IMG/VR virus record: IMGVR_UViG_3300017971_000026
Location: 20,079-84,078 of that record
Length of the DNA stretch: 64,000 bases
Reading direction: 5' to 3' (one strand)
Source of the DNA: a virus
Shown: positions 42,975 to 50,480 of the stretch, in pieces
How positions within the stretch are numbered: the first letter of the stretch is position 1
Layout of the letters: the number at the start of each line of letters is the position of its first letter
Notes under the pieces: model-generated
The model's database searches: none
Told to the model about the DNA's origin: nothing
Seen by the model: the letters and a program-made list of their open reading frames with translations, nothing else
Translations under genes and position numbers: made by a program

Positions 42975-43009
42975 GTCTCCTGGTCGAGTGGCGAAGGTGG
43001 CCAGGAGAC
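42975..43009 (-). promoter_or_regulatory. Hairpin containing the capsid ribosome-binding site
   Basis: In the minus-strand RNA GTCTCCTGG (43009-43001) pairs perfectly with CCAGGAGAC (42983-42975), loop 17 nt. The 3' arm holds the AGGAG of the major capsid gene, whose ATG follows 5 nt later, so folding would mask it. Confidence 0.6.
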
Positions 43010-43026
43010 GGGGGCGCGCGTGTAGG

Positions 43027-43743
43027 TCAGTGGAAGATCCCGAGGCTTCGCTTGTGGGCTGCCCACTCGGCGGTGGACATGGCCATCGCGTCCTTGCCGG
43101 GTGGCGCGGACGGAGGAGCGGGGGCGACGGTCGCACCGCGAGGCGCCGACGATCCCGAGGTCGTTGTGGTCGCGGACGCAGACGGAGCCGCTTGGCGGAA
43201 CAGGGCCGGGTGAGCGGCTGCGAGGTCCGGGATCACCGTGGCGAACTTGCCGTCGGGAGCCATCCGCTTCGCGCGCTCGTAGGCAAGCTTCTCGAAGTCG
43301 GGATCGTCGGCCAGCTGGTGGGCCGACGATCCGAGGGCTCGGAGGAAATCGATCCGAGCGTCGGCGTCCTTCTTGTCCGCCTCGGCGCGGGCCTTCTCGG
43401 CGGCGAGCCTCGTCTTGTGAGCGCGCTCGTCCTCGAGCATCCGCTGCAGACGCTGCTGCTCGGTCATCGCTGCGAGCTCGGCCTCCTTCTTCGCGGCGGC
43501 CTCCAACTCGGAGATCGCCTCCGCCTTCGCGGCTTGGCGATCCTGCTCGGCCTGCGCCGCCATGGCTTCGCGCTCCTGGGCCAGCTTGGCCTCGAGCGCC
43601 GCGCGGAACACCGGGTCCTGCATGGGGTCGGGATCCGGGGCCGGCGGCTGAGCGGCCTCAACGACCGGTGGCTCCGGGGCGGGCTCGGCCGTTGGCGCGG
43701 GCTCCGGGGCGGGCGTGTCGGGGATCTGATCGTCGACGTCCAT
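43027..43743 (-). CDS. Capsid scaffold protein
   Basis: 238 residues. A Pro/Ala/Glu-rich N-terminus (about 1-40) is followed by a long charged coiled coil (about 45-135, for example LEAAAKKEAELAAMTEQQRL), then a flexible Ala/Ser/Pro stretch and a basic end. This is the classic scaffold layout, immediately before the coat gene. ATG follows TAGGCT and seven bases (type B). Confidence 0.75.
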   Translation of the reverse strand: MDVDDQIPDTPAPEPAPTAEPAPEPPVVEAAQPPAPDPDPMQDPVFRAALEAKLAQEREAMAAQAEQDRQAAKAEAISELEAAAKKEAELAAMTEQQRLQRMLEDERAHKTRLAAEKARAEADKKDADARIDFLRALGSSAHQLADDPDFEKLAYERAKRMAPDGKFATVIPDLAAAHPALFRQAAPSASATTTTSGSSAPRGATVAPAPPSAPPGKDAMAMSTAEWAAHKRSLGIFH

Positions 43744-43756
43744 CGCGCCAAGCCTA
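43744..43756 (-). promoter_or_regulatory. Type B promoter-like element of the head operon
   Basis: TAGGCT, seven bases, ATG 43743. Confidence 0.45.
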
Positions 43757-43764
43757 CACCACGA

Positions 43765-44178
43765 TCAAACCGTGTCGCCAGCCGCGTACCACTCGATCGT
43801 CCCCTGGCCCTGGACCTCGATGGTCGTCAGGCGGTCATCCGCGGCGAACTCGAACAGGATCGACCCGCTCAGCGATGGAAGCGTGGTGACGCCGGCGAGC
43901 TCGGTCGTCAGGCGGACGACGAACGGCGAGAGCGTCTGAACGCGCAGGTAGAACACCCGCGCGGCCATCGACGCCGGGATCCCCAGGTCCTCGAAGGCGG
44001 GTGCGACCGAGTCGATCGGCCTGACCATCGAGGACTCCTCCTGGGCAGCCGCGGCGTTGCTCGACTTGAGCGCGAGCTGGAACGTCGGGCCGCTGGACGT
44101 GCTGCCGACGCCGTTGCAGCTCGCGGGGGCGGACTTGAGTGATCCCTTGAGCGTGATCGAGATGTCGCCGGCGGCCAT
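43765..44178 (-). CDS. Putative virion protein
   Basis: 137 residues, beta-strand-rich with short charged helices, no Cys. TAGACT and seven bases precede its ATG (type B). Located at the head operon; family not recognised. Confidence 0.5.
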   Translation of the reverse strand: MAAGDISITLKGSLKSAPASCNGVGSTSSGPTFQLALKSSNAAAAQEESSMVRPIDSVAPAFEDLGIPASMAARVFYLRVQTLSPFVVRLTTELAGVTTLPSLSGSILFEFAADDRLTTIEVQGQGTIEWYAAGDTV

Positions 44179-44188
44179 GCCCGCGAGT

Positions 44189-44248
44189 CTACCGCCTCGA
44201 GCGTCGGGCCTCGACCCAGGCGATCAGGTAGACGATCCAGCGGGTCAC
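44189..44248 (-). CDS. Possible 19-residue membrane peptide
   Basis: GTG in a GTGA overlap with the regulator stop; encodes a hydrophobic N-half and an Arg-rich end. Its stop overlaps the TAGACT box of the next gene. Supported only by the overlap pattern. Confidence 0.3.
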   Translation of the reverse strand: MTRWIVYLIAWVEARRSRR

Positions 44249-44511
44249 GCCGTCGGCCCCATGACCGCGCGCAGCTCGTCGCCCGTCGGGAGCAGGTCAC
44301 CCGGGTCGCAGTCGAGCGCGATCGCCAGGGCGCACAGCGAGTTGAGGCTCGGGCACGTGTCGCCCTTCTCGTAGACGCAGATCGACGGACCGCTGATGAA
44401 GCAGCGCTCGGCGAGGGCGACCTGGGACATGCGCGCCTCGACCCGCCGGCGCTTGACCTCGCGACCGATCAACTCGGCGAGCGGGTAGTTCAGGACGTTC
44501 GAGCTAGCCAC
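44245..44511 (-). CDS. XRE-family helix-turn-helix regulator
   Basis: 88 residues. VKRRRVEARMSQVALAERCF followed by ISGPSICVYEKGDTCPSLNS and LCALAIALDCDPGDLLP is a canonical Cro/C1-type domain. GTG 44511 overlaps the DUF5131 stop. Second-last gene of the 46778-44189 operon and adjacent to the head operon, so it may time late expression. Confidence 0.75.
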   Translation of the reverse strand: MASSNVLNYPLAELIGREVKRRRVEARMSQVALAERCFISGPSICVYEKGDTCPSLNSLCALAIALDCDPGDLLPTGDELRAVMGPTA

Positions 44512-46108
44512 GGTCGGGCATCTCCCGCACGCGGAGATCCTCGGGCCATTCCGCAGGGTCTGCGCCCTTGCTCGAGCGAAGCTTCGGGATCCAGCCCTCG
44601 GCCGGGAACGGGTGGCCGCCGGTCTGCGCGTCCCAGTCGTGTGCCGCCTCGTTGCCGAGGTCGTCATCGGTCCGCGCGAGAGGCTTCGATCCGAGTTGCT
44701 TGACAAAACATGGAACCGACGCGGCCGCGCACTGCTCGACGATCGACCGGATCCACGCGACCTCGCACGGTCGCGCCTTGGGGCCGCCCTCTCCCCCGCA
44801 AATTATCCAAGATGGCCCCACCGATCGCCGCGCAGAATCTTCGATACCGTCTGGTGTGCGCAGCCCACAATCTCGCCGATCTTCGCCTGGGTCAGGCCTG
44901 TCTCCCGCAGCGCCCGGATCTTCCGAATATCGGCGTCGGTCAGGCGCGACGCGTTGTTCTTCGAGCCCTTCTGGCACATCTTGCCGAGCACTGATCGAGC
45001 ATGGATCAGCTGCTCGCTGTAGGTCGCGGTCTCCAGGTTCTCGGGGCGGTTGTCGTCCTTGACCCCGTTGATGTGATTGATCGTAAGGCCGGCTGGGATC
45101 GGGCCGCGGAAGTGAAGATAGACGAGCCTGTGCGCGAGGGCGTGGTGCCTGACCCGATCGAGCATCACCCTCACCTGCAAGTAGCCAGCTCCGGTCGGGT
45201 TCTCGGCTCGCCTCGGGTCGCACGGCCGGATGGTCGGAGTCGTGCCCCATCGGCTTCCCCTCCGGATAGCTATTTTCCACACTGACCCGTCGTCGCGTAT
45301 CTCCAAAAGCCCCATTCGGACCGCGTCGTAGGCCAGCTCCTCGCGATTCATCGATGCGACCATGGACTGGACTATGCCCGAGCCATTCTCCCAAGTCCAG
45401 CGGACCGAGTAGCGGCTCGCAGCTCAAGAACCGCAGCGCCGCGGGTACGCGCAGCAGCTCGGGGATCCGCTCGTCGGCGCGAGGCTGGTCCTCGACGCTC
45501 GTCCCGACCCAGATGTTTCGGCGAGGCCAATGGCCGTCGACGAGACGTTCGCCGAAATCCACGCCGTGTTCCTCGGCACAGCCAACACAGAACTCGACCT
45601 GGCCGCCGACGGGAGCGACGCTGTCCAGCCAGTCAAACCACGCGCGCGCCTTCGCCGGCCGCTTCGTCAGGCATTGAAATGTGTGCTGCGGCGTCGCGGC
45701 CATGACCCCGAAGATCGCGGCGATGAATCGGCGCCCCTCCTCGCAGTCGACGAGGCTCTCGTGGAAGATGTCGCTCAGCGAGTTGACGAACCACGTTGTC
45801 GACTTCTTGCGCTTGAGCGGGACGTCGAGTTGCCACGGGAGCAAGCGAAGCTCGCCGGTCCACTGGGCCCCCTTGCCGAGCGACTTGCCGTCGGGCGAGC
45901 GCGGCACGAAGGTCATGCCTGGTCGCTTCGCCTTGCCTCGGATCACGACGACGCCATCGCGCTCGTACACCGACTTGAAGCGGTGCGGGCTGTCGCCCTG
46001 GGCATAGCAAAAATCGCACCCGGGGCTGACCTTCGAGCATCCGACGATCGGGTTCCAGGTCTTGCCGGGCGTGCCGTCGGCGTTCTGAGTCCACTGGATC
46101 TTAGTCAT
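44504..46108 (-). CDS. DUF5131 (phage Gp37/Gp68) family protein with an in-frame insertion
   Basis: 534 codons, but only about 345 belong to the family. The N-terminal part has TWNPIVGCSKVSPGCDFCYA, a CxxC-type radical-SAM-like opening, FVNSLSDIFHE and FLSCEPLLGPLDL. The C-terminal part resumes at SWIICGGEGGPKARP and FVKQLGSK. Roughly 185 codons between them (about 45360-44813) are the shadow of the HNH gene in another frame and make no family sense. The frame stays open throughout, so either a protein with a foreign insert is made or the gene is inactive unless the insert is removed. Confidence 0.7.
   Translation of the reverse strand: MTKIQWTQNADGTPGKTWNPIVGCSKVSPGCDFCYAQGDSPHRFKSVYERDGVVVIRGKAKRPGMTFVPRSPDGKSLGKGAQWTGELRLLPWQLDVPLKRKKSTTWFVNSLSDIFHESLVDCEEGRRFIAAIFGVMAATPQHTFQCLTKRPAKARAWFDWLDSVAPVGGQVEFCVGCAEEHGVDFGERLVDGHWPRRNIWVGTSVEDQPRADERIPELLRVPAALRFLSCEPLLGPLDLGEWLGHSPVHGRIDESRGAGLRRGPNGAFGDTRRRVSVENSYPEGKPMGHDSDHPAVRPEASREPDRSWLLAGEGDARSGQAPRPRAQARLSSLPRPDPSRPYDQSHQRGQGRQPPREPGDRDLQRAADPCSISARQDVPEGLEEQRVAPDRRRYSEDPGAAGDRPDPGEDRRDCGLRTPDGIEDSARRSVGPSWIICGGEGGPKARPCEVAWIRSIVEQCAAASVPCFVKQLGSKPLARTDDDLGNEAAHDWDAQTGGHPFPAEGWIPKLRSSKGADPAEWPEDLRVREMPDRG
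44803..45363 (-). CDS. HNH homing endonuclease nested in the DUF5131 gene
   Basis: 186 residues. YLQVRVMLDRVRHHALAHRL and LTINHINGVKDDNRPENLE are the HNH_3 core. The C-terminal TDADIRKIRALRETGLTQAK, then IGEIVGCAHQTVSKIL, is a helix-turn-helix for target binding. ATG and stop coincide with the two breakpoints in the DUF5131 gene; the stop overlaps the first resumed codons. At 561 nt the gene fills the insertion, leaving no room for a group I ribozyme. Confidence 0.8.
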   Translation of the reverse strand: MVASMNREELAYDAVRMGLLEIRDDGSVWKIAIRRGSRWGTTPTIRPCDPRRAENPTGAGYLQVRVMLDRVRHHALAHRLVYLHFRGPIPAGLTINHINGVKDDNRPENLETATYSEQLIHARSVLGKMCQKGSKNNASRLTDADIRKIRALRETGLTQAKIGEIVGCAHQTVSKILRGDRWGHLG

Positions 46109-46560
46109 CGTCGTTCCTCCACCGCGTCGCGGATCTCCGCGAGCTTCGCCATCTGCTCCTCGTGCTGAGGGTCCGGCCGGCTCACGAACTCGGCCATCGC
46201 AAGCGCGAGACCTTCGAGGGTGTAGCGGCCGTCGCCCGCCAGCTTGGCGATCGAGAACAGCGCGTCGACGACATCGTCGGGCGTCTCGTTCGGGAGCTCA
46301 AGCGTGATCCCGTCGCGCTCGAGGCCGATCGTGCCGACCTCGTCATCGATGTAGTCGACGAATCCGTCGGGCAGCGCCGCGAGTAGTGCCGCCTCGGCAA
46401 GCTCGCTGATCTCGTCGTGGAGACCGAGGGCGACGGAATGCTCGTCGGACTTCTCCTCGTAGTAGAGCGCGACGGCGCATCGGTCGAGCACCGGACGGAC
46501 GCGCACGAGGCAGTCGGCGAGGCGGCGGATCACCGCGCGCCGTCGTTCAGCGATCTTCAC
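46105..46560 (-). CDS. Hypothetical acidic protein
   Basis: 151 residues, mostly helical and acidic, no recognised domain. GTG in a GTGA overlap with the upstream stop and ATGA overlap with the DUF5131 start. Confidence 0.55.
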   Translation of the reverse strand: MKIAERRRAVIRRLADCLVRVRPVLDRCAVALYYEEKSDEHSVALGLHDEISELAEAALLAALPDGFVDYIDDEVGTIGLERDGITLELPNETPDDVVDALFSIAKLAGDGRYTLEGLALAMAEFVSRPDPQHEEQMAKLAEIRDAVEERR

Positions 46561-46778
46561 GCCGACACCGCCGGAAGCCGACGGGCCTCGCGCTCGCACA
46601 GCGCCTGGATGATCACGTCCTGCGCCTTCGCGTCGACGAGCTCCTCAGTCAGCGTCTCGACCGAGACCGCGAGCACCTTGACCTTGGTCAGTAGCCAGGC
46701 CTCCTCTTCATCGAAGGCGTCGAGGTCGATCGGGTCCGCGCGGAGGGCCGCGGCGAGAGATTGCTTGAAGCGGTTCAT
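46557..46778 (-). CDS. Small helical protein
   Basis: 73 residues, all helix, acidic. ATG 46778 is set by a type A element. First gene of the operon 46778-44189. Confidence 0.55.
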   Translation of the reverse strand: MNRFKQSLAAALRADPIDLDAFDEEEAWLLTKVKVLAVSVETLTEELVDAKAQDVIIQALCEREARRLPAVSA

Positions 46779-46812
46779 GCTCGGGGTACCCGCGAGCCGG
46801 TCTACCGCTTCC
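46779..46812 (-). promoter_or_regulatory. Type A promoter-like element
   Basis: GGAAGC, N16, GGTACC, six bases, ATG 46778; overlaps the end of the HD-domain gene. Confidence 0.55.
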
Positions 46813-47470
46813 CGAGCAGCGCCTCGACCTCGGTCCGCCAGCACTCGCCTGGGCGAGGGGCGATCAACGGCATGAAGCGCGGGATCACGTCCGAGTGACG
46901 CACCGAGATCGGCGCGGCCGCGTCCGACCCCCACGGGAAGACGTCGGGCGCCCAGTCGATCGCGCCCGGCTGCCACAGCAGCGCCTCGAAGTAGAGCGCG
47001 ATCGCATCGGCGGTCTTGACGATTTCGAACGTCCGCTCGTCCGGTAGTGACACGCCCAGCGCGAGACGGATCGCGGAGTCGACCTGATCCTCCGCCTCGC
47101 GCATCTCCGGCGTCTTGCCCGGCCGCAGGCAGTCGCCCCACGGGACGAGTGCCTCGTGGGCGTCGTGCAGAAGCGCCCAAATCGGCACCCCGTCGAGCAG
47201 GGCCGCGTGCCGTTCGAGCACGTCCACGGCCTGGCCCTCCTCGAACATGCTCGGAGTTGGCCCGATCAACTCGACCGCGATCCGGCGCACCCGCAGCGAG
47301 TGCTCGGCGATCGTGATCGGCCGTAGCGTCTGGCCGTTGAACCGCGGCGCCTGCAGGCCGTGCTCGAGCACGTCGAGGTTGATGACGCTCGGGTCCGGCG
47401 CGAGGTGGTCGAAGTACTCGCCCGTGACGAGCATGACGGGGGTAGGGGTATTCGGGGTCGTCGGGTCCAT
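46802..47470 (-). CDS. HD-domain phosphohydrolase (YfbR-like)
   Basis: 222 residues. TIAEHSLRVRRIAVELIG supplies the first His, ALLHDAHEALVPWGD the HD pair, and IVKTADAIALYFEALLW the late Asp, matching the HD hydrolase fold of 5'-nucleotidases. It may adjust nucleotide pools. ATG 47470 is set by a type A element. Confidence 0.72.
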   Translation of the reverse strand: MDPTTPNTPTPVMLVTGEYFDHLAPDPSVINLDVLEHGLQAPRFNGQTLRPITIAEHSLRVRRIAVELIGPTPSMFEEGQAVDVLERHAALLDGVPIWALLHDAHEALVPWGDCLRPGKTPEMREAEDQVDSAIRLALGVSLPDERTFEIVKTADAIALYFEALLWQPGAIDWAPDVFPWGSDAAAPISVRHSDVIPRFMPLIAPRPGECWRTEVEALLGKR

Positions 47471-47505
47471 GCCTGAGCCTACCCGCGGGGCGGGCGGTCG
47501 CTTCC
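47471..47505 (-). promoter_or_regulatory. Type A promoter-like element
   Basis: GGAAGC, N16, GGTAGG, seven bases, ATG 47470; the end of the methyltransferase frame lies inside it. Confidence 0.55.
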
Positions 47506-48327
47506 CGCGAGTAGCAGGTCGAGCAGCGAGCGGATCGCTACCGCGGCTTGCTGGGGCACGCATCCGTTGCCGGTGGCCCGGAGTCGACTTCGCCGCGAGG
47601 CCCTGGCCAGGTCCACCCCAGCGGCCAGCCCATCAACCACTCGACCCACGTCGGGTTCAGCTTCCCAGACCGCCCAGGGCCCGTCGGGTCCCCATTGTCC
47701 CCCGTGACCGCGTCGGTCAGGCTCGTCCCCGCGTGGGCGTTGCTCGTGCTGTAGTTCCGCGAGCCCGACGCCTTCGCGTCGCCCGCTGTCGGCGTCGGCC
47801 ACATGGCCACGGCGGTCCGAAGGCTTGGTCCACCTTGCCGATCCCCGTCGCCTGCACCATTCGCGTCCGATGTCGTCGGCGTCGGGAGCAACGGCAACGA
47901 CGAACACGCGGTCGCGTCGGTGGGGAGCTCCGACGTCGGCAGCTCGCAGGCACCGCCAGGCCCCCACATACCCGCGGTCGGCCAGGTCGGCGAGCACTTG
48001 CCCAAACGCGAGCGCGCGAGACGACGTGAGTAGGCCGCGGACGTTCTCCAACACCACGAGTCGGGGTCCCACCTCGCCGATGATCCGGTCGATGTCGGTC
48101 CAAAGCCAGCGAGCGTCAGTTGTCCCCCTGCGCTTACCCGCCTGGCTGAACGGCTGGCAGGGGAAGCCGGCAGAGACGAGATCCACTCGGCCACGCCACG
48201 GGCGGCCGTCGAAGGTGGCAACGTCATCCCAGACAGGAGCCGGGGCCAGGTCGCCGTCCTGCATGCGTGCCGCCAGGACCCCCGCGACAAAGGCTTCGCG
48301 TTCGACGTAACAGACAGTCGATGCTCC
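47479..48327 (-). pseudogene. 5-cytosine DNA methyltransferase lacking its N-terminus
   Basis: The open stretch begins at GASTVCYVEREAFVAGVLAA and has the catalytic GFPCQPFSQAG, LVVLENVRGLL, RRDRVFVVA and terminal RATGNGCVPQQAA motifs. The first 30-40 residues of the family, with the SAM-binding DLFxGxGG motif, are missing. Upstream of 48327 the DNA is the coding sequence of the gene at 48721 in another frame, so a deletion or recombination has joined the two. No good start codon precedes the homology (ATG 48429 is in foreign sequence, ATG 48264 is internal). Probably inactive unless joined by frameshifting. Confidence 0.6.
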
Positions 48328-48721
48328 GGTCGAGGTCGTCGTCGTCGAGGATCTCCGCGCCGTCGGCGTAGTAGTCGTAGGGGAACCGCTCGCGGTAGAG
48401 GGCGTCGAGGTCTCGGTCGAGCGCCGCATCGCCGTCGTGGTCGATGTAGAGCGTGGGAGTCGCCCGCGAGGTCGATCGGTAGGTGATCGACCGAGTATCG
48501 GACTGGACCGATCCGGCCTCGCGGATGTCGCGGACAAAGCGCTCGCGGCCACCCTTCCCCGCGTAGCACGCGGGGATCTCGCGCAGTTGGTGCGCGAACA
48601 TGCCCTCGGGCCAGGTCTGGCGGCTGTCGTCCTGGCGAAGCGTGAGCTGCGCGAGGAGATCGCCGAGGCGAGCGAGGGCGGGGTCGGAGACGGGGTTCCG
48701 GGTGGTGATGGTCTTCGTCAT
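48224..48721 (-). CDS. Hypothetical protein, fused or truncated at its C-terminus
   Basis: 165 codons, of which about 131 look genuine (to LDDDDLDRSI near 48330). The remaining Arg/Gly-rich residues are the shadow of the methyltransferase. No family recognised. ATG set by a type C element. The original end of this gene has been lost in the same event that truncated the methyltransferase. Confidence 0.5.
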   Translation of the reverse strand: MTKTITTRNPVSDPALARLGDLLAQLTLRQDDSRQTWPEGMFAHQLREIPACYAGKGGRERFVRDIREAGSVQSDTRSITYRSTSRATPTLYIDHDGDAALDRDLDALYRERFPYDYYADGAEILDDDDLDRSIDCLLRRTRSLCRGGPGGTHAGRRPGPGSCLG

Positions 48722-48756
48722 CGCGTGGCCTAACCGGGCTCTCCCGATCTTCTTCC
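48722..48756 (-). promoter_or_regulatory. Type C promoter-like element
   Basis: GGAAGA, N14, CGGTTAG, eight bases, ATG 48721; preceded by AAAAAAGATCGAGAAAGT as at 40312. Confidence 0.55.
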
Positions 48757-48781
48757 CGACTTTCTCGATCTTTTTTCGCGC

Positions 48782-49579
48782 CTATCCCGCGGCCGCATAC
48801 TGCGCCGCGAACGCCGCCGCCATCTCCGCGAGCCGGTCCTCGGCATCCTGGGCGACCTGCCTGACCTTCATCAGGCCCGGCGCGAAGTCGCGCAGCAGTC
48901 GGCCGCGCAGCTCGTCAAAAGTCTCGGCGAGGCGACCGAAGACGATGAAGCCGCGCCAGCGGTCCCCGGGCTTGCCGAGCACGCCGACGTCCGCGAGGAG
49001 CTGCAGGTGGGCGTTGAAGCTCCCGCCGCGCTTGATCCCGAGCAGCCGCGCGAGCTCGCCCACCGAGGCGTCGATCTTCCGCACGCGGCCGAGCTTGCGG
49101 TGCTGGGTCTTGACGACGACGTGCGCCGCGAGGGCGATCCCGAGGGCGGTCACCGGACGGCTCGACAGCCGGCGAACGCGCTTCCAGATCTCCGCGACCT
49201 CGGCCTCGCTGGGCAGCTCGACGATCGGCGCTGGCCCGTCGATCTGCATGTTCAGGACCCTGCCGTAGCGGCGGGCTCGACCCCTTCCGCGGACCCCATA
49301 GGACCGCGCGAGCTTGCCGACGCGGACCAGGTAGGCGATCCCGCGCTCGACGGCGCGCATGGCCAGGCCGGTCTCGCGGGCGATCGTCTGGTCGTTGACG
49401 TGCACGCGGCCGCTTGAGCGGCCCCAGCGAAGGTGCGAGGCCAGGCACAGCCAGACGATCCGGGCGGGAGCTCGGCCTCGACCGGGCGGGCAGCCTTCGA
49501 GGTAGAGGGTCTCGAGCGCTGTCAGCGACCGGAGGCGGTCGAGGTTGCGGGGCGTCCGGCGCCAGCGGAGGCGCTTCAC
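48782..49579 (-). CDS. Protein with two winged-helix domains
   Basis: 265 residues. The first domain has VNDQTIARETGLAMRAVERG followed by IAYLVRVGKLARSY. The second has ASVGELARLLGIKRGGSFNA, then HLQLLADVGVLGKPG. This twin winged-helix form occurs in replication initiators and transcription regulators. The end is a helical tail. GTG in a GTGA overlap. Last gene of the 51060-48782 run; it could bind the repeats at 51118-51201, but that is conjecture. Confidence 0.55.
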   Translation of the reverse strand: MKRLRWRRTPRNLDRLRSLTALETLYLEGCPPGRGRAPARIVWLCLASHLRWGRSSGRVHVNDQTIARETGLAMRAVERGIAYLVRVGKLARSYGVRGRGRARRYGRVLNMQIDGPAPIVELPSEAEVAEIWKRVRRLSSRPVTALGIALAAHVVVKTQHRKLGRVRKIDASVGELARLLGIKRGGSFNAHLQLLADVGVLGKPGDRWRGFIVFGRLAETFDELRGRLLRDFAPGLMKVRQVAQDAEDRLAEMAAAFAAQYAAAG

Positions 49580-49827
49580 GCGTCGGTCTCCAGCACGCGC
49601 ACGGTCTTCGCGCCCATCTCGTCGAGTCGCCGGCGCAGGTCGCCGGCGCGGCCCTTCCCGGCGTAGACGACGACGGGGTTCAGGACGCCCGCGGCGAGGA
49701 GCTTGTCGGCGCAGACGGCCGCGTGCTCGAGCATCGCCTGGGTCTTGCCGCAGCGTCGAGATCGCAACTCGGCGGGTTCGGTTTGGTCTGGACCGGCGTT
49801 GGCCAGTCGGGTAGGTTTCTGAGGCAC
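49576..49827 (-). CDS. Small protein with GKT motif
   Basis: 83 residues. GTG 49827 has AGAGGAGG five nt upstream. RSRRCGKTQAML resembles a P-loop, but no second ATPase motif follows, so this may be a truncated P-loop protein. Confidence 0.5.
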   Translation of the reverse strand: MPQKPTRLANAGPDQTEPAELRSRRCGKTQAMLEHAAVCADKLLAAGVLNPVVVYAGKGRAGDLRRRLDEMGAKTVRVLETDA

Positions 49828-49878
49828 GTCGGCCTCCTCTCGGGTGAGGGGCTGTCGAGCCCGCCGACGTGGCGGACC

Positions 49879-49915
49879 GAGCGCTTGGGACGACTGCACG
49901 AAGTCCCAGGCGCTC
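49879..49915 (-). repeat. Hairpin in the leader of the gene at 49827
   Basis: GAGCGC-T-TGGGAC and GTCCCA-G-GCGCTC pair over 12 positions with one mismatch and an 11-nt loop. On the plus strand a short T-run follows (CCTTTT), so it could also stop antisense transcription. It occupies most of the 123-nt gap between genes. Confidence 0.5.
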
Positions 49916-49950
49916 TCCTTTTACCCCGAGGAGCGCGGGGAGATCCAGGT

Positions 49951-50229
49951 TCATCCGCCACTGCCATGCAGACGCTCCCACGCCTCGCGCTCGTCGGCGG
50001 TCGCCATACGCCCGTCCACCTGGATCCCGCGCCCTCGCAGGCCCAGGGTGATGATCTCGACAGCCTCGGGCGAGTAGGCCCGGCCGCTGGCGCCGTCGCG
50101 GACGTGCTCGGGGTCGAGCGGGACGTGGGAGATCGCGTGGTCGAGGGCGCGCTTGCGGGTGCGCAGCGGGATCTTGCCCCACGAGCAGCGGGCGGAGATC
50201 TCGACTAGGGTCTGCCAGGGGTCGGTCAC
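49951..50229 (-). CDS. Hypothetical protein
   Basis: 92 residues; GTG in a GTGA overlap. ARCSWGKIPLRTRKRALDHA then an SPEAVEIITLGLRGRG segment; no family recognised. Confidence 0.5.
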   Translation of the reverse strand: MTDPWQTLVEISARCSWGKIPLRTRKRALDHAISHVPLDPEHVRDGASGRAYSPEAVEIITLGLRGRGIQVDGRMATADEREAWERLHGSGG

Positions 50230-50480
50230 AGGCAGCCCTGGATCACGAGCGCCTCCACGAAGGCCGCGGCCTCGTCGGGCGAGTCGAAGGCCCGCGCGAT
50301 CCAACTCAGCCTCACCTCGCTCGGCTTGATCGGTGGCGCCTTCGTGTCCGGCCAGTAGAGCACCCCGCGCGTACCTCCGGCCTCCCAGCGGTCGCGGTCG
50401 ACGACGTAGTGAGGCACGCGACCGGAGCGATCTCCGATGTCGCGCTCGATCCTTGGGTCCTTGACGTAGATCAGGGCCAT
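50226..50480 (-). CDS. Hypothetical protein
   Basis: 84 residues. ATG 50480 forms TGATG with the upstream stop (a GTG three bases earlier is possible). No recognised domain. Confidence 0.5.
   Translation of the reverse strand: MALIYVKDPRIERDIGDRSGRVPHYVVDRDRWEAGGTRGVLYWPDTKAPPIKPSEVRLSWIARAFDSPDEAAAFVEALVIQGCL

Noticed and set aside
44504-45363. Group I intron carrying the HNH gene
   Set aside because: The insertion is almost exactly the length of the HNH gene, leaving no room for a catalytic intron core; an intein is also excluded because the HNH is in another frame.
47538-48569. Second methyltransferase gene in the alternate frame
   Set aside because: It lacks the catalytic PCQ and ENV motifs in that frame; only the C-terminal signature is present. 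Recorded as a finding instead.
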